Positions 17,289 through 26,495 of a stretch of DNA of 64,000 nucleotides are shown one piece after another; the stretch's first letter is position 1; every line of letters begins with the position of its first letter. The DNA lies in assembly GCA_039818825.1 (NCBI GenBank), contig JBCBTD010000003.1, positions 1 to 64,000 of the forward strand. Reading direction: 5' to 3'. The stretch is from JBCBTD01 sp039818825. GTDB taxonomy: Bacteria > Pseudomonadota > Alphaproteobacteria > Geminicoccales > Geminicoccaceae. The notes under the pieces are model-generated. The model ran no database searches. It was not told the origin of the DNA and saw only the letters and a program-made list of their open reading frames with translations. A program made the translations under genes and the position numbers.

Positions 17289-18155
17289 GTGAACCGTGGG
17301 AGCGGCACCGGGTCGATGGAGCAGCATGACGAACCTTCGCTGTTCGAGGTCAGTGCGGGCGATCGCGCAGGCCACTCGACGTGTGCCGCTGCGAGTGCCA
17401 ACGGCACGCCAATGGTGGTGGACGGGAGCCCCGCGGTGCCGCCGGCGGTCGCGCAAGACGGCCACGACCGACCACATGTCGCCCCGACGCGCCAACTGGC
17501 CGAGGTCGGCCACGAACTCCGGACCCTGCTGACCATCATCCAGGGCGAGGCCGAGATCGCGGCGCAGACGAACCATGTCGATGCCCAGAGCGCCCGCTGC
17601 CAGACTGCCCTCGCGCGCATCGGCGACGCGGCTGTCGAGGCGTCGGTCATCGTCGGCGACCTGATGGCCATGGCCGCGGCCGATCGCGCACCGCGGCGCC
17701 GCCGCCAACGGGTCGAGCTGCGCTCGCTTCTGCAGAACCTGCTCGCAACCTTCCAGCCCGAAGTGAGCCTCCAGGCAATGCCGACCGAGGCGTGGATCGA
17801 AGGCGACCCGGTGCGCCTCCGCCAAGCGGTCTTGGCACTCCTGCACAACGCCCGTCTCTATGGCGGCCCAACGGTCACCCTGGGCTTGGATCGGCGTGCG
17901 GACGGCTGTCGCTTGGTGATCGCCGACGACGGCACTGGCCTCGACGACGAAGCCAAGCTTGCCGTCCTCGAACCCTACGTCCGGGGCGGCGACGCGTTCG
18001 CCCGCAACCCCGCCGGCACCGGCCTGGGCCTCGCGACCGTCCGCGCCGTGATCGCCGACCACGGTGGGCGGATGTGGCTGGCCGACCACGAGCCAAGTGG
18101 GCTTGCCGTGGTGCTGGAGCTGCCAGCCGACACAGCACGGAGCGACGAACGATGA
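17289..18155 (+). CDS. Soluble sensor histidine kinase
   Basis: Two-component kinase of up to 288 residues without transmembrane segments or a recognisable sensor domain. The first 65 residues are low-complexity. The H-box is EVGHELRTLLT with phospho-acceptor H75; the Pro normally after the Thr is Leu. The ATPase domain has an N-box (LLHNARLYGG), G1 (DDGTGL) and G2 (GTGLGLA). The GTG at 17289 gives the longest form; the ATG at 17316 is an equally good start. The 3' end overlaps the response regulator start (ATGA), which identifies the partner. The signal is unknown, and input may come from another protein. Confidence 0.9.
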   Translation: MNRGSGTGSMEQHDEPSLFEVSAGDRAGHSTCAAASANGTPMVVDGSPAVPPAVAQDGHDRPHVAPTRQLAEVGHELRTLLTIIQGEAEIAAQTNHVDAQSARCQTALARIGDAAVEASVIVGDLMAMAAADRAPRRRRQRVELRSLLQNLLATFQPEVSLQAMPTEAWIEGDPVRLRQAVLALLHNARLYGGPTVTLGLDRRADGCRLVIADDGTGLDDEAKLAVLEPYVRGGDAFARNPAGTGLGLATVRAVIADHGGRMWLADHEPSGLAVVLELPADTARSDER

Positions 18156-18826
18156 ACCTGCTCGTCGTCGAAGACGAAACGAGGATCGTCGAGCTGATCA
18201 GGGATGGCCTGGTCGAAGACGGTTGGAACACGCTGCACGAGCCTTCCGGCGAGGCGGCGTTGGCCCGCATCGACCGTGAGCGGTTCGACGCGGTGGTCCT
18301 GGACGTCGTGCTGCCGGGCCTTTCCGGTCTCGACGTCTGCCGGCTCGCCCGGCTGCGCAAGGTCTGGACGCCGATCATCATGCTCACCGCCCTCGATACG
18401 ACCGACGACTTGGTCGAAGGGCTGGAGGCCGGCGCCGACGACTACCTGGCGAAGCCGTTCCGCCTCGCCGAGCTGGCGGCGCGCCTGCGCGCATTGATCC
18501 GACGCCAGGGCCAGTTCGCCGAGCGGCAGGAAACCCACCTGCTCTCGACCGGCGGCATTCAGGTCGACACCCGATCCTGTGTCGCGACCGTGGACGGTCT
18601 GCGCATCTCCCTCACCTTGCGGGAGCAGGCGATTTTGGTGCTGCTCCTGACCCACGCCGGTACGGCACTGTCGCGACAGCGGATCATGAACGTCGCGACG
18701 GACCAGGACGACGAGCCGACCACCAACGTCGTCGACGTCCACATCAGCCGCCTGCGCAAGAAGCTCGGTCGCGCGGGTCGACTGATCCAGACGGTCCGCG
18801 GCGTCGGCTATCGGATCGTCCGCTGA
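18152..18826 (+). CDS. OmpR/PhoB-family response regulator
   Basis: DNA-binding response regulator of 224 residues. The receiver domain has the acidic pocket (VVEDE), phospho-acceptor D51 in VLDVVLPG, the switch Thr of MLTALD and K101 in LAKPF. The C-terminal winged helix carries SLTLREQAILVLLL and the DVHISRLRKKLG recognition region ending in VRGVGYRI. Start and upstream kinase stop overlap (ATGA at 18152), so the pair forms one two-component system. Targets are unknown. Confidence 0.95.
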   Translation: MNLLVVEDETRIVELIRDGLVEDGWNTLHEPSGEAALARIDRERFDAVVLDVVLPGLSGLDVCRLARLRKVWTPIIMLTALDTTDDLVEGLEAGADDYLAKPFRLAELAARLRALIRRQGQFAERQETHLLSTGGIQVDTRSCVATVDGLRISLTLREQAILVLLLTHAGTALSRQRIMNVATDQDDEPTTNVVDVHISRLRKKLGRAGRLIQTVRGVGYRIVR

Positions 18827-19163
18827 TGGCGGCCGCCGCGCGGCACGCGTAACGGAGCCAAGCCGCTTTCGTCGAAGCTCGTCGCGGCGTCCTGGCGCTA
18901 GGCGACCGTGTCGAGGCCGGTGTCGTCGCGGGTTGGCCGGACGCGGACGTGTGGCCGCCCCTTCCAACCGCAGCGTTCGCGCCACTCTTCTCGATCGATT
19001 CGACTCCTGAACACCTCAACCGTGCGGTCACGGCCGCGCGAGGCGCCGGCCGTGACCCGTTGACGGCGGCCATGTGCTCGGTCTTCCAGACCGCAGCACG
19101 GGCATCGCCCGGCTCTACCGTCGAACCGCCGCTGCACTGGCCGAACGCGCTCAGGAGACGTCC
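18827..19163. other. Intergenic region upstream of the glutathione S-transferase gene
   Basis: 337 bp lie between the response regulator and the GST gene. Open frames here on either strand lack family resemblance or ribosome sites. I see no RNA gene, terminator with a T tract or repeat. Confidence 0.55.
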
Positions 19164-19844
19164 ATGCTGAAGTTCTACTTCCATCATACGCCGAACCCCA
19201 TGAAGGTCGCGCTCGCCCTCGAAGAGATGGAACTCGCCTACGAGCTGGTGCCGGTGGACACCTTCAAGGGCGAGCAGCACCTGCCGGGTTTTCGTGCGAT
19301 CAATCCAAACGGGAAGCTACCGGCGCTGGTCGACGGCAACACGACGGTTTTCGACAGCAACGCCATCCTTCTCTACCTCGCCGAGAAGACCGGTCGATTC
19401 CTGGGCCGGCCGGAGGATCGCGGGCAGCTCTTGTCGTGGATGATGTTCATCGCTAGCGGCCTCGGCCCCTTCTCAGGCCAATCGGTGCATTTCAGCCGCA
19501 TCCACACCGACAGCGCCTACGCCACCAATCGTTATCGGCGTGAGGCAGAGCGACACTACGCCGTGCTCGAAGAGCGACTGGCCGACCGCCCGTACGTCCT
19601 CGGCGACGACTATTCCGTGGTCGACATGGCTGCCTGGGGTTGGATCGATCGCGCCGCATTCGCGCTCGGCAACGACGACCCACTGGCGCCGACGCCGAAT
19701 CTGGCGCGATGGTTCGCAGCAGTCGACGGACGCCCGGCGGTGGCACGCGCCCGGGCGATCGGCAACGACGTCGTTTGGAAGACGGAAGCGGACGACGTCG
19801 CCAAACGCGCGCTGTTCCCGTCCAACTACCCGCCGGCGGCCTGA
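19164..19844 (+). CDS. Glutathione S-transferase family protein
   Basis: Cytosolic GST of 226 residues. The N-terminal thioredoxin-like half starts MLKFYFHHTPNPMKVALALEE, with the cis-Pro/specific-site segment NGKLPALVDG and the DSNAILLYLAEK motif. The all-helical C-terminal half has the capping-box region DDYSVVDMAAWGW. The form resembles the YghU/Ure2p-like or Nu-class bacterial GSTs. The ATG at 19164 has CAGGAGACG upstream. It is convergent with pdxY, 4 bp apart. Substrate unknown. Confidence 0.92.
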   Translation: MLKFYFHHTPNPMKVALALEEMELAYELVPVDTFKGEQHLPGFRAINPNGKLPALVDGNTTVFDSNAILLYLAEKTGRFLGRPEDRGQLLSWMMFIASGLGPFSGQSVHFSRIHTDSAYATNRYRREAERHYAVLEERLADRPYVLGDDYSVVDMAAWGWIDRAAFALGNDDPLAPTPNLARWFAAVDGRPAVARARAIGNDVVWKTEADDVAKRALFPSNYPPAA

Positions 19845-19848
19845 CCGC

Positions 19849-20700
19849 TCAGGCCAACCGCTCGGCTTGGAGCTGCACCGATGGCTCCAGCCAGCGGTCC
19901 TGGGCCTGCACCAGTTGCAGCTCCCGCGCGCCCGCCGCATGCGTCGCCTCGACCAAGGCGAACATCCGTGAAACCGCACGGCTGAGCCCCTCGGCGAGGC
20001 TCGACCCCAACAGGCGTTCGCCCGCGAGCAACGCCGTCATCACGTCGCCCGTGCCGTTGAGCGCTACGTCCAAGCGCGGGTGGGTGACGAGCCATGCGCC
20101 CTCGCCATCGACTCCGAGCACCCCTAGACGATCGGCGTCGATCCCGGCCTCCAGGGAGGTGACGAACACCGTTCCCGGCCCACTCGCCCGCAACGCCGCC
20201 ACAGCTGCCATCGCCGAGGCACGGTCACCGATCGTGGTTCCCGTGAGCAGGCCCAGTTCGAACGCGTTCGGCGTCACGAGGTCGGCGGCGGCCATCGCTC
20301 GGTCGCGGAAGAACTCCGGGATGCCTGGCCGGACGAACACCCCGCGGTCGGTATCGCCGATCACCGGATCGCAGGCGTAGATCGCTTTCGGGTTGAGTGA
20401 CTTCACCTTGGCGACGGCGTCGAGAACGACGTTGCCGAGTTCTGCGCCACCCAGGTAGCCGCTGACGACGGCGTCACAACGGGGCAGCACGCCGCGGTCG
20501 TCGATGCCGGCGATGACCTCGGCGATGTGCTCGGGGGCCATCACCTCGCCGCGCCACGCGCCATAGCCCGTGTGGTTGGAGAACTGCACGGTATTGACGG
20601 GCCAAGCCTGGATGCCGAGTCGTTGCAGCGGGAACACCGCGGCGCTGTTGCCGACGTGGCCGTAGGCCACGGATGACTGGATCGAAAGGACGTTCGGCAT
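19849..20700 (-). CDS. pdxY: Pyridoxal kinase
   Basis: Ribokinase-fold kinase of 283 residues phosphorylating pyridoxal (and related B6 vitamers) with ATP in the salvage route to PLP. It has the diagnostic N-terminus SIQSSVAYGHVGNSAAVFPL, YACDPVIGD and the catalytic GTGDVMTALL loop. The ATG at 20700 is the family start. It is transcribed divergently from pdxH across 72 bp; pdxH makes PLP from the phosphorylated vitamers, so the pair forms a complete salvage unit. Confidence 0.95.
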   Translation of the reverse strand: MPNVLSIQSSVAYGHVGNSAAVFPLQRLGIQAWPVNTVQFSNHTGYGAWRGEVMAPEHIAEVIAGIDDRGVLPRCDAVVSGYLGGAELGNVVLDAVAKVKSLNPKAIYACDPVIGDTDRGVFVRPGIPEFFRDRAMAAADLVTPNAFELGLLTGTTIGDRASAMAAVAALRASGPGTVFVTSLEAGIDADRLGVLGVDGEGAWLVTHPRLDVALNGTGDVMTALLAGERLLGSSLAEGLSRAVSRMFALVEATHAAGARELQLVQAQDRWLEPSVQLQAERLA

Positions 20701-20772
20701 CACTTGTTTCCAAATGGGCGGCGACAACCGACGATAGTGAACGGACTGCGGCCCAGCAACGAGGAGAAAACC

Positions 20773-21411
20773 ATGGTCGACCCCGCGGGATTGCGGCGTG
20801 ACTACGCGGCGGGCGAGCTGAACGAAACGACGGTCGGGGACGACCCGATGGCACTGTTCTCGACCTGGTTCGTCGAAGCGGTGGGCGCCGAGCTGGTCGA
20901 ACCCAATGCGATGACACTGGCCACGGTGGATGGCGCGGGCAAGCCCGCCGCGCGCATCGTCCTGCTCAAGGGCTACGACCGCGATGGCTTCGTTTGGTAC
21001 ACCAACTACGAGAGTCGCAAGGCCGACGACCTCGCCGCCAACGCCAACGCCGCCCTGCTCTGGTGGTTCGACAAGATGGAACGTCAGGTACGTGCTGAGG
21101 GAACCGTGAGCCAGATCGACGACGCCACGGCCGACGCCTACTTCGCCAGCCGGCCGCGCGGCAGTCAGATCGGCGCTTGGGCGTCGCCACAATCCAAGCG
21201 CATCGCCGACCGCGACACGCTGGACCAGCTCCAGGAGGATGTCGTGAAGCGGTTCGGCGACGGTCCCATCCCGCGACCGCCGCATTGGGGCGGCTTCCGG
21301 CTGGCGCCGGTAGCCATGGAGTTCTGGCAGGGCGGCCGGTCCCGGCTGCACGACCGGTTCCGCTTCGAGCGCGACGGCGCCGATTGGGCGCGCTACCGCC
21401 TCGCACCTTGA
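20773..21411 (+). CDS. pdxH: Pyridoxamine 5'-phosphate oxidase
   Basis: FMN-dependent oxidase of 212 residues converting pyridoxamine/pyridoxine 5'-phosphate to PLP. Family motifs are the FMN-binding segment ARIVLLKGYDRDGFVWYTN, ESRKADDLAANANAALLWWF, the SRPRGSQIGAWASPQS signature and the C-terminal PVAMEFWQGGRSRLHDR. The ATG at 20773 has GAGGAG 7 nt upstream; an earlier frame start at 20704 adds unrelated residues. Its TGA overlaps the TTG start of the DEXH helicase (TTGA), so a vitamin B6 gene is coupled to a DNA repair operon. Confidence 0.96.
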   Translation: MVDPAGLRRDYAAGELNETTVGDDPMALFSTWFVEAVGAELVEPNAMTLATVDGAGKPAARIVLLKGYDRDGFVWYTNYESRKADDLAANANAALLWWFDKMERQVRAEGTVSQIDDATADAYFASRPRGSQIGAWASPQSKRIADRDTLDQLQEDVVKRFGDGPIPRPPHWGGFRLAPVAMEFWQGGRSRLHDRFRFERDGADWARYRLAP

Positions 21412-23837
21412 GTGAACCGCCCGCAGCACTGCCAGAGGGCTTCGCACGCTGGTTCGAAGCGCGCGGCTGGCAACTCCGCCGCCACCAAGAGGAGGTGCTG
21501 ACCGCAGCGCGGGACGGCGTCTCGGCACTGGTGGTGGCGCCGACCGGCGGCGGCAAGACGCTGGCCGGATTCCTGCCGAGCTTGGTCGAGCTTGCCGGCA
21601 CCGGGGACGACTCCCCCCTCCACACGCTCTACGTGTCGCCGCTCAAGGCGTTGGCGACCGACATCGCCCGCAACCTCGAACGGCCCGTCGCCGAGATGGG
21701 CCTGCCAATCCGCATCGAGACCCGCACCGGCGACACGCCGGCCAACCGCCGCCAGCGTCAGCGGACACGGCCACCCCAGATCCTGCTGACCACGCCCGAG
21801 AGTCTGGCGCTGTTGCTGGCCTACCCCGACGCCGACACCTACTTTCGCGGCCTGCGCCGGGTCGTGCTCGACGAGTTGCATGCGCTCGTCCCGAACAAGC
21901 GCGGGCAGCTCCTCGGGCTCGGCATCGCCCGGTTGCGCCGCCTGGCGAAGGGGCTGCAGGTCATCGGGCTCTCAGCGACGGTCGCCGAGCCGGAACGCCT
22001 CCGTCGCTGGCTGTCGGGACCAAACGACGAAGCACGGCTGGTGATGGGCGATGCCGGAGCTGCGCCGGTCATCGACGTCATGGTGCCGGACGCCCACATG
22101 CCGTGGTCCGGCCATTTCGGCGTCTATGCGGCAGAAGACCTCTACACCACGATCCGGGCTCACCGGGTGACACTGGTCTTCACCAACACCCGCTCGCAGG
22201 CGGAGATCATCTTCCAATCCTTGTGGCGGTTGAACGACGATCATCTGCCGATCGGTCTCCATCACGGCTCTCTGCAGATCGACCAACGGCGCAAGATCGA
22301 GGCGGCGATGGCCCAAGGTCGGCTCCGCTGCGTCGTCTGCACCTCGTCCTTGGATCTCGGCATCGACTGGGGCGACGTCGATTTGGTGGTCCAGGTAGGC
22401 GCGCCCAAAGGCGCATCGCGGCTCCTGCAGCGGATCGGCCGCGCCAACCACCGGCTGGACGAACCGTCGAACGCGCTGCTGATCCCGGGCAATCGGTTCG
22501 AGGTGCTGGAGTGCATGGCCGCGCGCGACGCCATCGACGAGCACGTGCTGGACGGCGAGGTCCAGCACGAGCGCTGCCTCGACGTGTTGGCCCAACACCT
22601 CGTCGGCACCGCCTGCGCCGGACCTTTCGACGCCAACACCATCTTCGCCGAGGTGGCGGGCGCCGGCGGCTACGAGGGACTGGACCGCCAGGACTTCGAC
22701 GACGTGCTCGCGTTCGTCGCCACCGGCGGCTACGCGCTCGGCACCTACGACCGTTACCGCAAGCTTCGCCAGGACCCCGAAGGCCGTTGGCGACTGGCCG
22801 ATCCGCGTCTCGCCCGCGCCTATCGGATGAACGTCGGCGTCATCCACGACGCGCCGATGTTGAAGGTGCGGCTCGGACGCCGGGTGCTCGGCGAGGTCGA
22901 GGAGCTGTTCGCGGCAACGCTGACCCCGGGCGACAGTTTCGTTTTCGCCGGCCGGGTCCTGATCTTCCAGAAACTTCGCGAAACCGACATGGAATGCCGC
23001 CTAGCCACCGGCAAGGCCGAGCCGAAGGTGCCGAACTACGGCGGAACCCGGCTGCCGCTTTCCACCAACCTCGCCAGCCGGGTCCGCGGCTGGCTGGCTC
23101 ATCCCGACCGCTGGCCGAGCCTGCCGGCACCGGTGCGTGAGTGGCTGGACCACCAGCGCCAGCGCTCGGCATTGCCCGGCGCCGACGAGCTCCTGGTCGA
23201 GAGCTTTCCACGCAACGGCCGCGAATTTCTGGCGGTCTATGCGTTCGCCGGGTGGAACGCGCACCAGACCTTGGGCATGCTACTGACCCGGCGACTGGAG
23301 CGGCTCGGTGCCGGCCCGCTCGGCTTCGTCTGCAGCGACCACGCGCTGGCGGTCTGGAGCCTCCGCGAGGTCGAAGACATCCCCGCCCTGTTCCACATCG
23401 ACATCCTCGGCGATGACCTGGAGGAGTGGATGGCCGAGAGTTCGCTCCTCAAACGCACCTTCCGCAACGTCGCGGTGATCGCCGGGCTGATCGAGCGCCG
23501 GCAGCCTGGGCAGGAGAAGTCCGGCCGTCAGATGACCGTCAGCTCCGATCTGATCTACGACGTGTTGCGCAAACACGAGCCGCAACACGTGCTGTTGCGA
23601 GCGACCCGCGCCGACGCCGCGGTTGGGCTCTTGGACGTGAAGCGGCTGGCCGACCTTCTGACGAGCGTGCAGGGACGTATCCACGTCAAGCGGCTCGATC
23701 GGGTCTCGCCCTTGGCCGTGCCGATCCTGATCAGCATCGGCCGAGAGAGTGTCTACGGGGCTGCGCTCGACGATCTGCTGGACGAGGCTGCGGAAGAGCT
23801 GGTGGCCGAGGCCATCGGCGCCCCGAAGGCCGCATGA
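21408..23837 (+). CDS. Ligase-associated DEXH-box DNA helicase (Lhr-like)
   Basis: SF2 helicase of 809 residues. Walker A APTGGGKT is at 44-51, the DEXH box is D155-ELH, motif III reads GLSATVAE and motif VI QRIGRANHR. The long C-terminal half is the Lhr-type winged-helix/DUF4325-like region. Resemblance is to the helicase usually clustered with an exonuclease, PdeM and an ATP-dependent DNA ligase in bacterial DNA damage modules; here only PdeM follows. No ATG fits: the TTG at 21408 begins right before LSEPPAALPEGFARWFEARG and overlaps the pdxH stop. The 3' end overlaps pdeM (ATGA). Confidence 0.92.
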   Translation: MSEPPAALPEGFARWFEARGWQLRRHQEEVLTAARDGVSALVVAPTGGGKTLAGFLPSLVELAGTGDDSPLHTLYVSPLKALATDIARNLERPVAEMGLPIRIETRTGDTPANRRQRQRTRPPQILLTTPESLALLLAYPDADTYFRGLRRVVLDELHALVPNKRGQLLGLGIARLRRLAKGLQVIGLSATVAEPERLRRWLSGPNDEARLVMGDAGAAPVIDVMVPDAHMPWSGHFGVYAAEDLYTTIRAHRVTLVFTNTRSQAEIIFQSLWRLNDDHLPIGLHHGSLQIDQRRKIEAAMAQGRLRCVVCTSSLDLGIDWGDVDLVVQVGAPKGASRLLQRIGRANHRLDEPSNALLIPGNRFEVLECMAARDAIDEHVLDGEVQHERCLDVLAQHLVGTACAGPFDANTIFAEVAGAGGYEGLDRQDFDDVLAFVATGGYALGTYDRYRKLRQDPEGRWRLADPRLARAYRMNVGVIHDAPMLKVRLGRRVLGEVEELFAATLTPGDSFVFAGRVLIFQKLRETDMECRLATGKAEPKVPNYGGTRLPLSTNLASRVRGWLAHPDRWPSLPAPVREWLDHQRQRSALPGADELLVESFPRNGREFLAVYAFAGWNAHQTLGMLLTRRLERLGAGPLGFVCSDHALAVWSLREVEDIPALFHIDILGDDLEEWMAESSLLKRTFRNVAVIAGLIERRQPGQEKSGRQMTVSSDLIYDVLRKHEPQHVLLRATRADAAVGLLDVKRLADLLTSVQGRIHVKRLDRVSPLAVPILISIGRESVYGAALDDLLDEAAEELVAEAIGAPKAA

Positions 23838-24568
23838 CCACCAGTTCGGCGTTCTCCTTGAACGGGCAGGACCTGGTGCTCGACGGTCGCGGTGCCGTGT
23901 TCTGGCCCGGACGCCGCTTGCTGGTCGTTGCCGACCTCCACCTGGCCAAGGCGGAAGCACTCGCGGCGGCCGGTCACCTCGTCCCACCCTACGACGCCCG
24001 GGCGACGCTCGATCGGCTCGTCGGGTTGCTGAACGACCATCGCCCCGATCGCGTCTTGAGCCTCGGCGACGGTTTCCACCGCAGCGACGGCTACGGGCGG
24101 CTCGCAGCGGAAGACCGCGCCCACCTCGATCGCCTCGCCGAGGTCTGCGCATGGACCTGGATTGCTGGCAATCACGACCCGAGGGCGCCGGCGGGCCATG
24201 GCTCGGCTGCGGCGGAACTGGCCGTCGGTGACTTGGTCTTCCGTCACGTTCCGGCCCCAGCGCCCGCCGCCGGCGAGGTCGCCGGCCATCTCCACCCGCG
24301 TGCCGCCGTGCGCGTGCGCGGCCGCGTCGTCGTCCGCCCGTGCTTCGCCACCGACGGCCATCGCTTGCTGGTGCCTGCGTTCGGCGCGTACACGGGTGGG
24401 CTCGACGTTTGGGATCCGGCAATCGCTCGCCTGTTCGCCAGACCGTTCGACGTGCTGTTGTGCGGCCGCGACGGCAAACTCCGCCGGTTGCCGGCCGGTC
24501 GGCTTGAAGGTCGGCCACGAAGGGCTAGCTCCGGACGGAAGCGATCGTCTTCCGCCGACTGCAACTGA
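23834..24568 (+). CDS. pdeM: Ligase-associated DNA damage response endonuclease PdeM
   Basis: Calcineurin-like metallophosphoesterase of 244 residues. Dinuclear metal motifs are D34-L-H36, GD79, G-N113-H-D115 and GH152-L-H154. The ATG at 23834 overlaps the helicase stop (ATGA), matching the conserved pairing of this endonuclease with the DEXH helicase. Known modules also carry an exonuclease and a ligase, absent here within view. The last 20 or so residues are Arg/Ser-rich and probably disordered. The photolyase gene begins 9 nt downstream. Confidence 0.9.
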   Translation: MTTSSAFSLNGQDLVLDGRGAVFWPGRRLLVVADLHLAKAEALAAAGHLVPPYDARATLDRLVGLLNDHRPDRVLSLGDGFHRSDGYGRLAAEDRAHLDRLAEVCAWTWIAGNHDPRAPAGHGSAAAELAVGDLVFRHVPAPAPAAGEVAGHLHPRAAVRVRGRVVVRPCFATDGHRLLVPAFGAYTGGLDVWDPAIARLFARPFDVLLCGRDGKLRRLPAGRLEGRPRRASSGRKRSSSADCN

Positions 24569-24577
24569 CCGAGCGCC

Positions 24578-26020
24578 ATGCCGACCACGATCGTTTGGTT
24601 CCGCCAGGACCTTCGCCTCGCCGACAACCCGGCGCTCCGAGCAGCCGCCGAGCGCGGTGCGGTGCTACCGGTCTACGTCCTCGATGACACGACGCCCGGC
24701 GCCTGGACGATCGGTGGCGCCGGGCGATGGTGGCTGCGCCAGAGCCTGGAAGCGCTGGACCGTGCGCTCCACGAACGTGGCAGCCGGCTGGTCCTGCTGC
24801 AGGGCGACCCGGGCGTGGCCCTGACGCGGCTGGCGGCGGCGGCCGAAGCCGACTCGGTAATGTGGAATCGTGCCTACGAACCGTTCGCGATCGCCCGCGA
24901 CACGGCGTTGAAGACCAGCCTGACTGACCGTGGGTTGTCAGTCGTCAGCCACAACGGGGCGCTGCTGTTCGAGCCTTGGACCGTCGCCACCCAGACGGGC
25001 CAGCCGTACTCAGTGTATACGCCATTCGCGAAGGCTTGTTTGAAAGCACCCGCACCCCCGTCGCCCGCCCCTGCGCCCGTTCGACTGCACACTCCTGAAG
25101 TCTCGCCGACAGAAGAAATCGGTTTTGACGATCTATTCCCTACCCGCGTTGTTTGGTCGCAGGGGCTGGCCGCAGCGTGGTCGCCTGGTGAGACCAAGGC
25201 CCACTCGACATTCACAAGATTCGTTGCGGATATCCTCGAGGATTACGGGGATAAGCGTAATCGCCCAGACGTCGAAGGCACTTCGCGGCTGTCACCGCAC
25301 CTGCACTGGGGTGAACTCAGCCCACGGCAGGCGTGGCACGGGGTGCTCGCTGCCTGCGGCGGCGCAGAAGCCCTCGATCCCGGACGCAGCAGCGAGGTCT
25401 ACTTGAAAGAACTGCTGTGGCGCGAGTTCGGCTACCATATCTTGTTTCACGTGCCCGATCTGCCGACCGCGCCGCTCAAGCCGGCGTTCGCGCACTTCCC
25501 GTGGGCCGACGACAAGGACAACCGCAACGCGTGGCGCTTCGGGCGGACGGGCTATCCGATCGTCGACGCCGGGATGCGCCAGCTCCGAACCACGGGCTGG
25601 ATGCACAATCGCGTGCGGATGGTCGCCGGATCGTTTCTGGTCAAAGACCTGTTGGAGGACTGGCAGCACGGCGCCTGCTGGTTCTGGGACAACCTGGTCG
25701 ATGCGGACCTCGCGTCGAACACCCTTGGCTGGCAGTGGGTGGCGGGCTGTGGCCCGGACGCGGCGCCGTACTTCCGGATCTTCAATCCCGTCAAACAGGG
25801 CGAGAAGTTCGACCCAGACGGGGCCTATGTCAGGCGATGGCTACCGGAGCTGGAGCGTCTGCCCCAGCCCTACGTCCACGCGCCTTGGACTGCGCCCAAG
25901 TCGGTTTTGGCCGAGGCGGGCGTCAGCCTCGGGACCACCTACCCGACACCGCTGGTCGATCATGGCGAGGCCAGGGGCCGCGCCCTTGACGCTCTGCAAC
26001 GGATCAAGCACGCGGCTTGA
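24578..26020 (+). CDS. phrB: Deoxyribodipyrimidine photolyase (class I)
   Basis: Light-driven CPD repair flavoenzyme of 480 residues. The N-terminal antenna-binding Rossmann domain (TIVWFRQDLRLADNPAL) leads to the FAD-binding helical domain with TSRLSPHLHWGELSPRQ, the GYPIVDAGMRQL loop, WMHNRVRM and the terminal NTLGWQWVAGCG-PYFRIFNP signature. It follows pdeM by 9 nt, so a repair operon is likely. The stretch coding for the interdomain linker (about 24990-25260) is plainly less GC-rich and uses rarer A/T-ending codons than the rest. Confidence 0.95.
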   Translation: MPTTIVWFRQDLRLADNPALRAAAERGAVLPVYVLDDTTPGAWTIGGAGRWWLRQSLEALDRALHERGSRLVLLQGDPGVALTRLAAAAEADSVMWNRAYEPFAIARDTALKTSLTDRGLSVVSHNGALLFEPWTVATQTGQPYSVYTPFAKACLKAPAPPSPAPAPVRLHTPEVSPTEEIGFDDLFPTRVVWSQGLAAAWSPGETKAHSTFTRFVADILEDYGDKRNRPDVEGTSRLSPHLHWGELSPRQAWHGVLAACGGAEALDPGRSSEVYLKELLWREFGYHILFHVPDLPTAPLKPAFAHFPWADDKDNRNAWRFGRTGYPIVDAGMRQLRTTGWMHNRVRMVAGSFLVKDLLEDWQHGACWFWDNLVDADLASNTLGWQWVAGCGPDAAPYFRIFNPVKQGEKFDPDGAYVRRWLPELERLPQPYVHAPWTAPKSVLAEAGVSLGTTYPTPLVDHGEARGRALDALQRIKHAA

Positions 26021-26046
26021 GACCCGAACTCATTTGGACACGCGCG

Positions 26047-26478
26047 ATGCCGACGCCTGAGCCCACCATCGATGCCGCGCAACGGGCGATCGAGGACGAG
26101 TTTGCACTGTTCGACGACTGGCGCGACAAGATCGACTACGTGATGGACCTCGGCCGGGCGTTGCCGCCTTTCCCCGAGGCGGCACGTGTCGAAGGCAACA
26201 AGGTCCACGGCTGTCAAAGCCAAGTCTGGATGATCGCGCACGTCGACGACGAGACCAGGCGCTTACGCCTGGAAGCCGACAGCGACGCCATCCTTGTGAA
26301 GGGCCTGATCGGGCTGCTGCTGCGGTTGTACGATGACCGCCCGCCTGCCGAGGTCGTGGCAACCCCGCCCGAGGTGCTGGATCGCGTCGGCCTCGGCCGC
26401 CATCTGACGGCGGGGCGCGCCAACGGCCTGCACTCGATGATCAAGCGCGTCCAGGAGTTGGCGCACGCGCACGTCTGA
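26047..26478 (+). CDS. sufE: SufE-family Fe-S cluster assembly sulfur acceptor
   Basis: Cytosolic sulfurtransferase partner of SufS, 143 residues. The acceptor Cys is C56 in NKVHGCQSQVW, with the usual downstream GLIGLLLRLYDDR helix and GLHSMIKRV. The ATG at 26047 gives the normal length; a TTG at 26017 overlapping the photolyase stop would add ten residues. It is not near other suf genes here. It is the last gene before the convergent SDR, 17 bp away. Confidence 0.95.
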   Translation: MPTPEPTIDAAQRAIEDEFALFDDWRDKIDYVMDLGRALPPFPEAARVEGNKVHGCQSQVWMIAHVDDETRRLRLEADSDAILVKGLIGLLLRLYDDRPPAEVVATPPEVLDRVGLGRHLTAGRANGLHSMIKRVQELAHAHV

Positions 26479-26495
26479 GAGCAGCATCACCCAGG

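Noticed and set aside
18949..19170. Small plus-strand frame before the GST gene
   Set aside because: No ribosome site, no hydrophobic or conserved pattern, and it overlaps the GST start.
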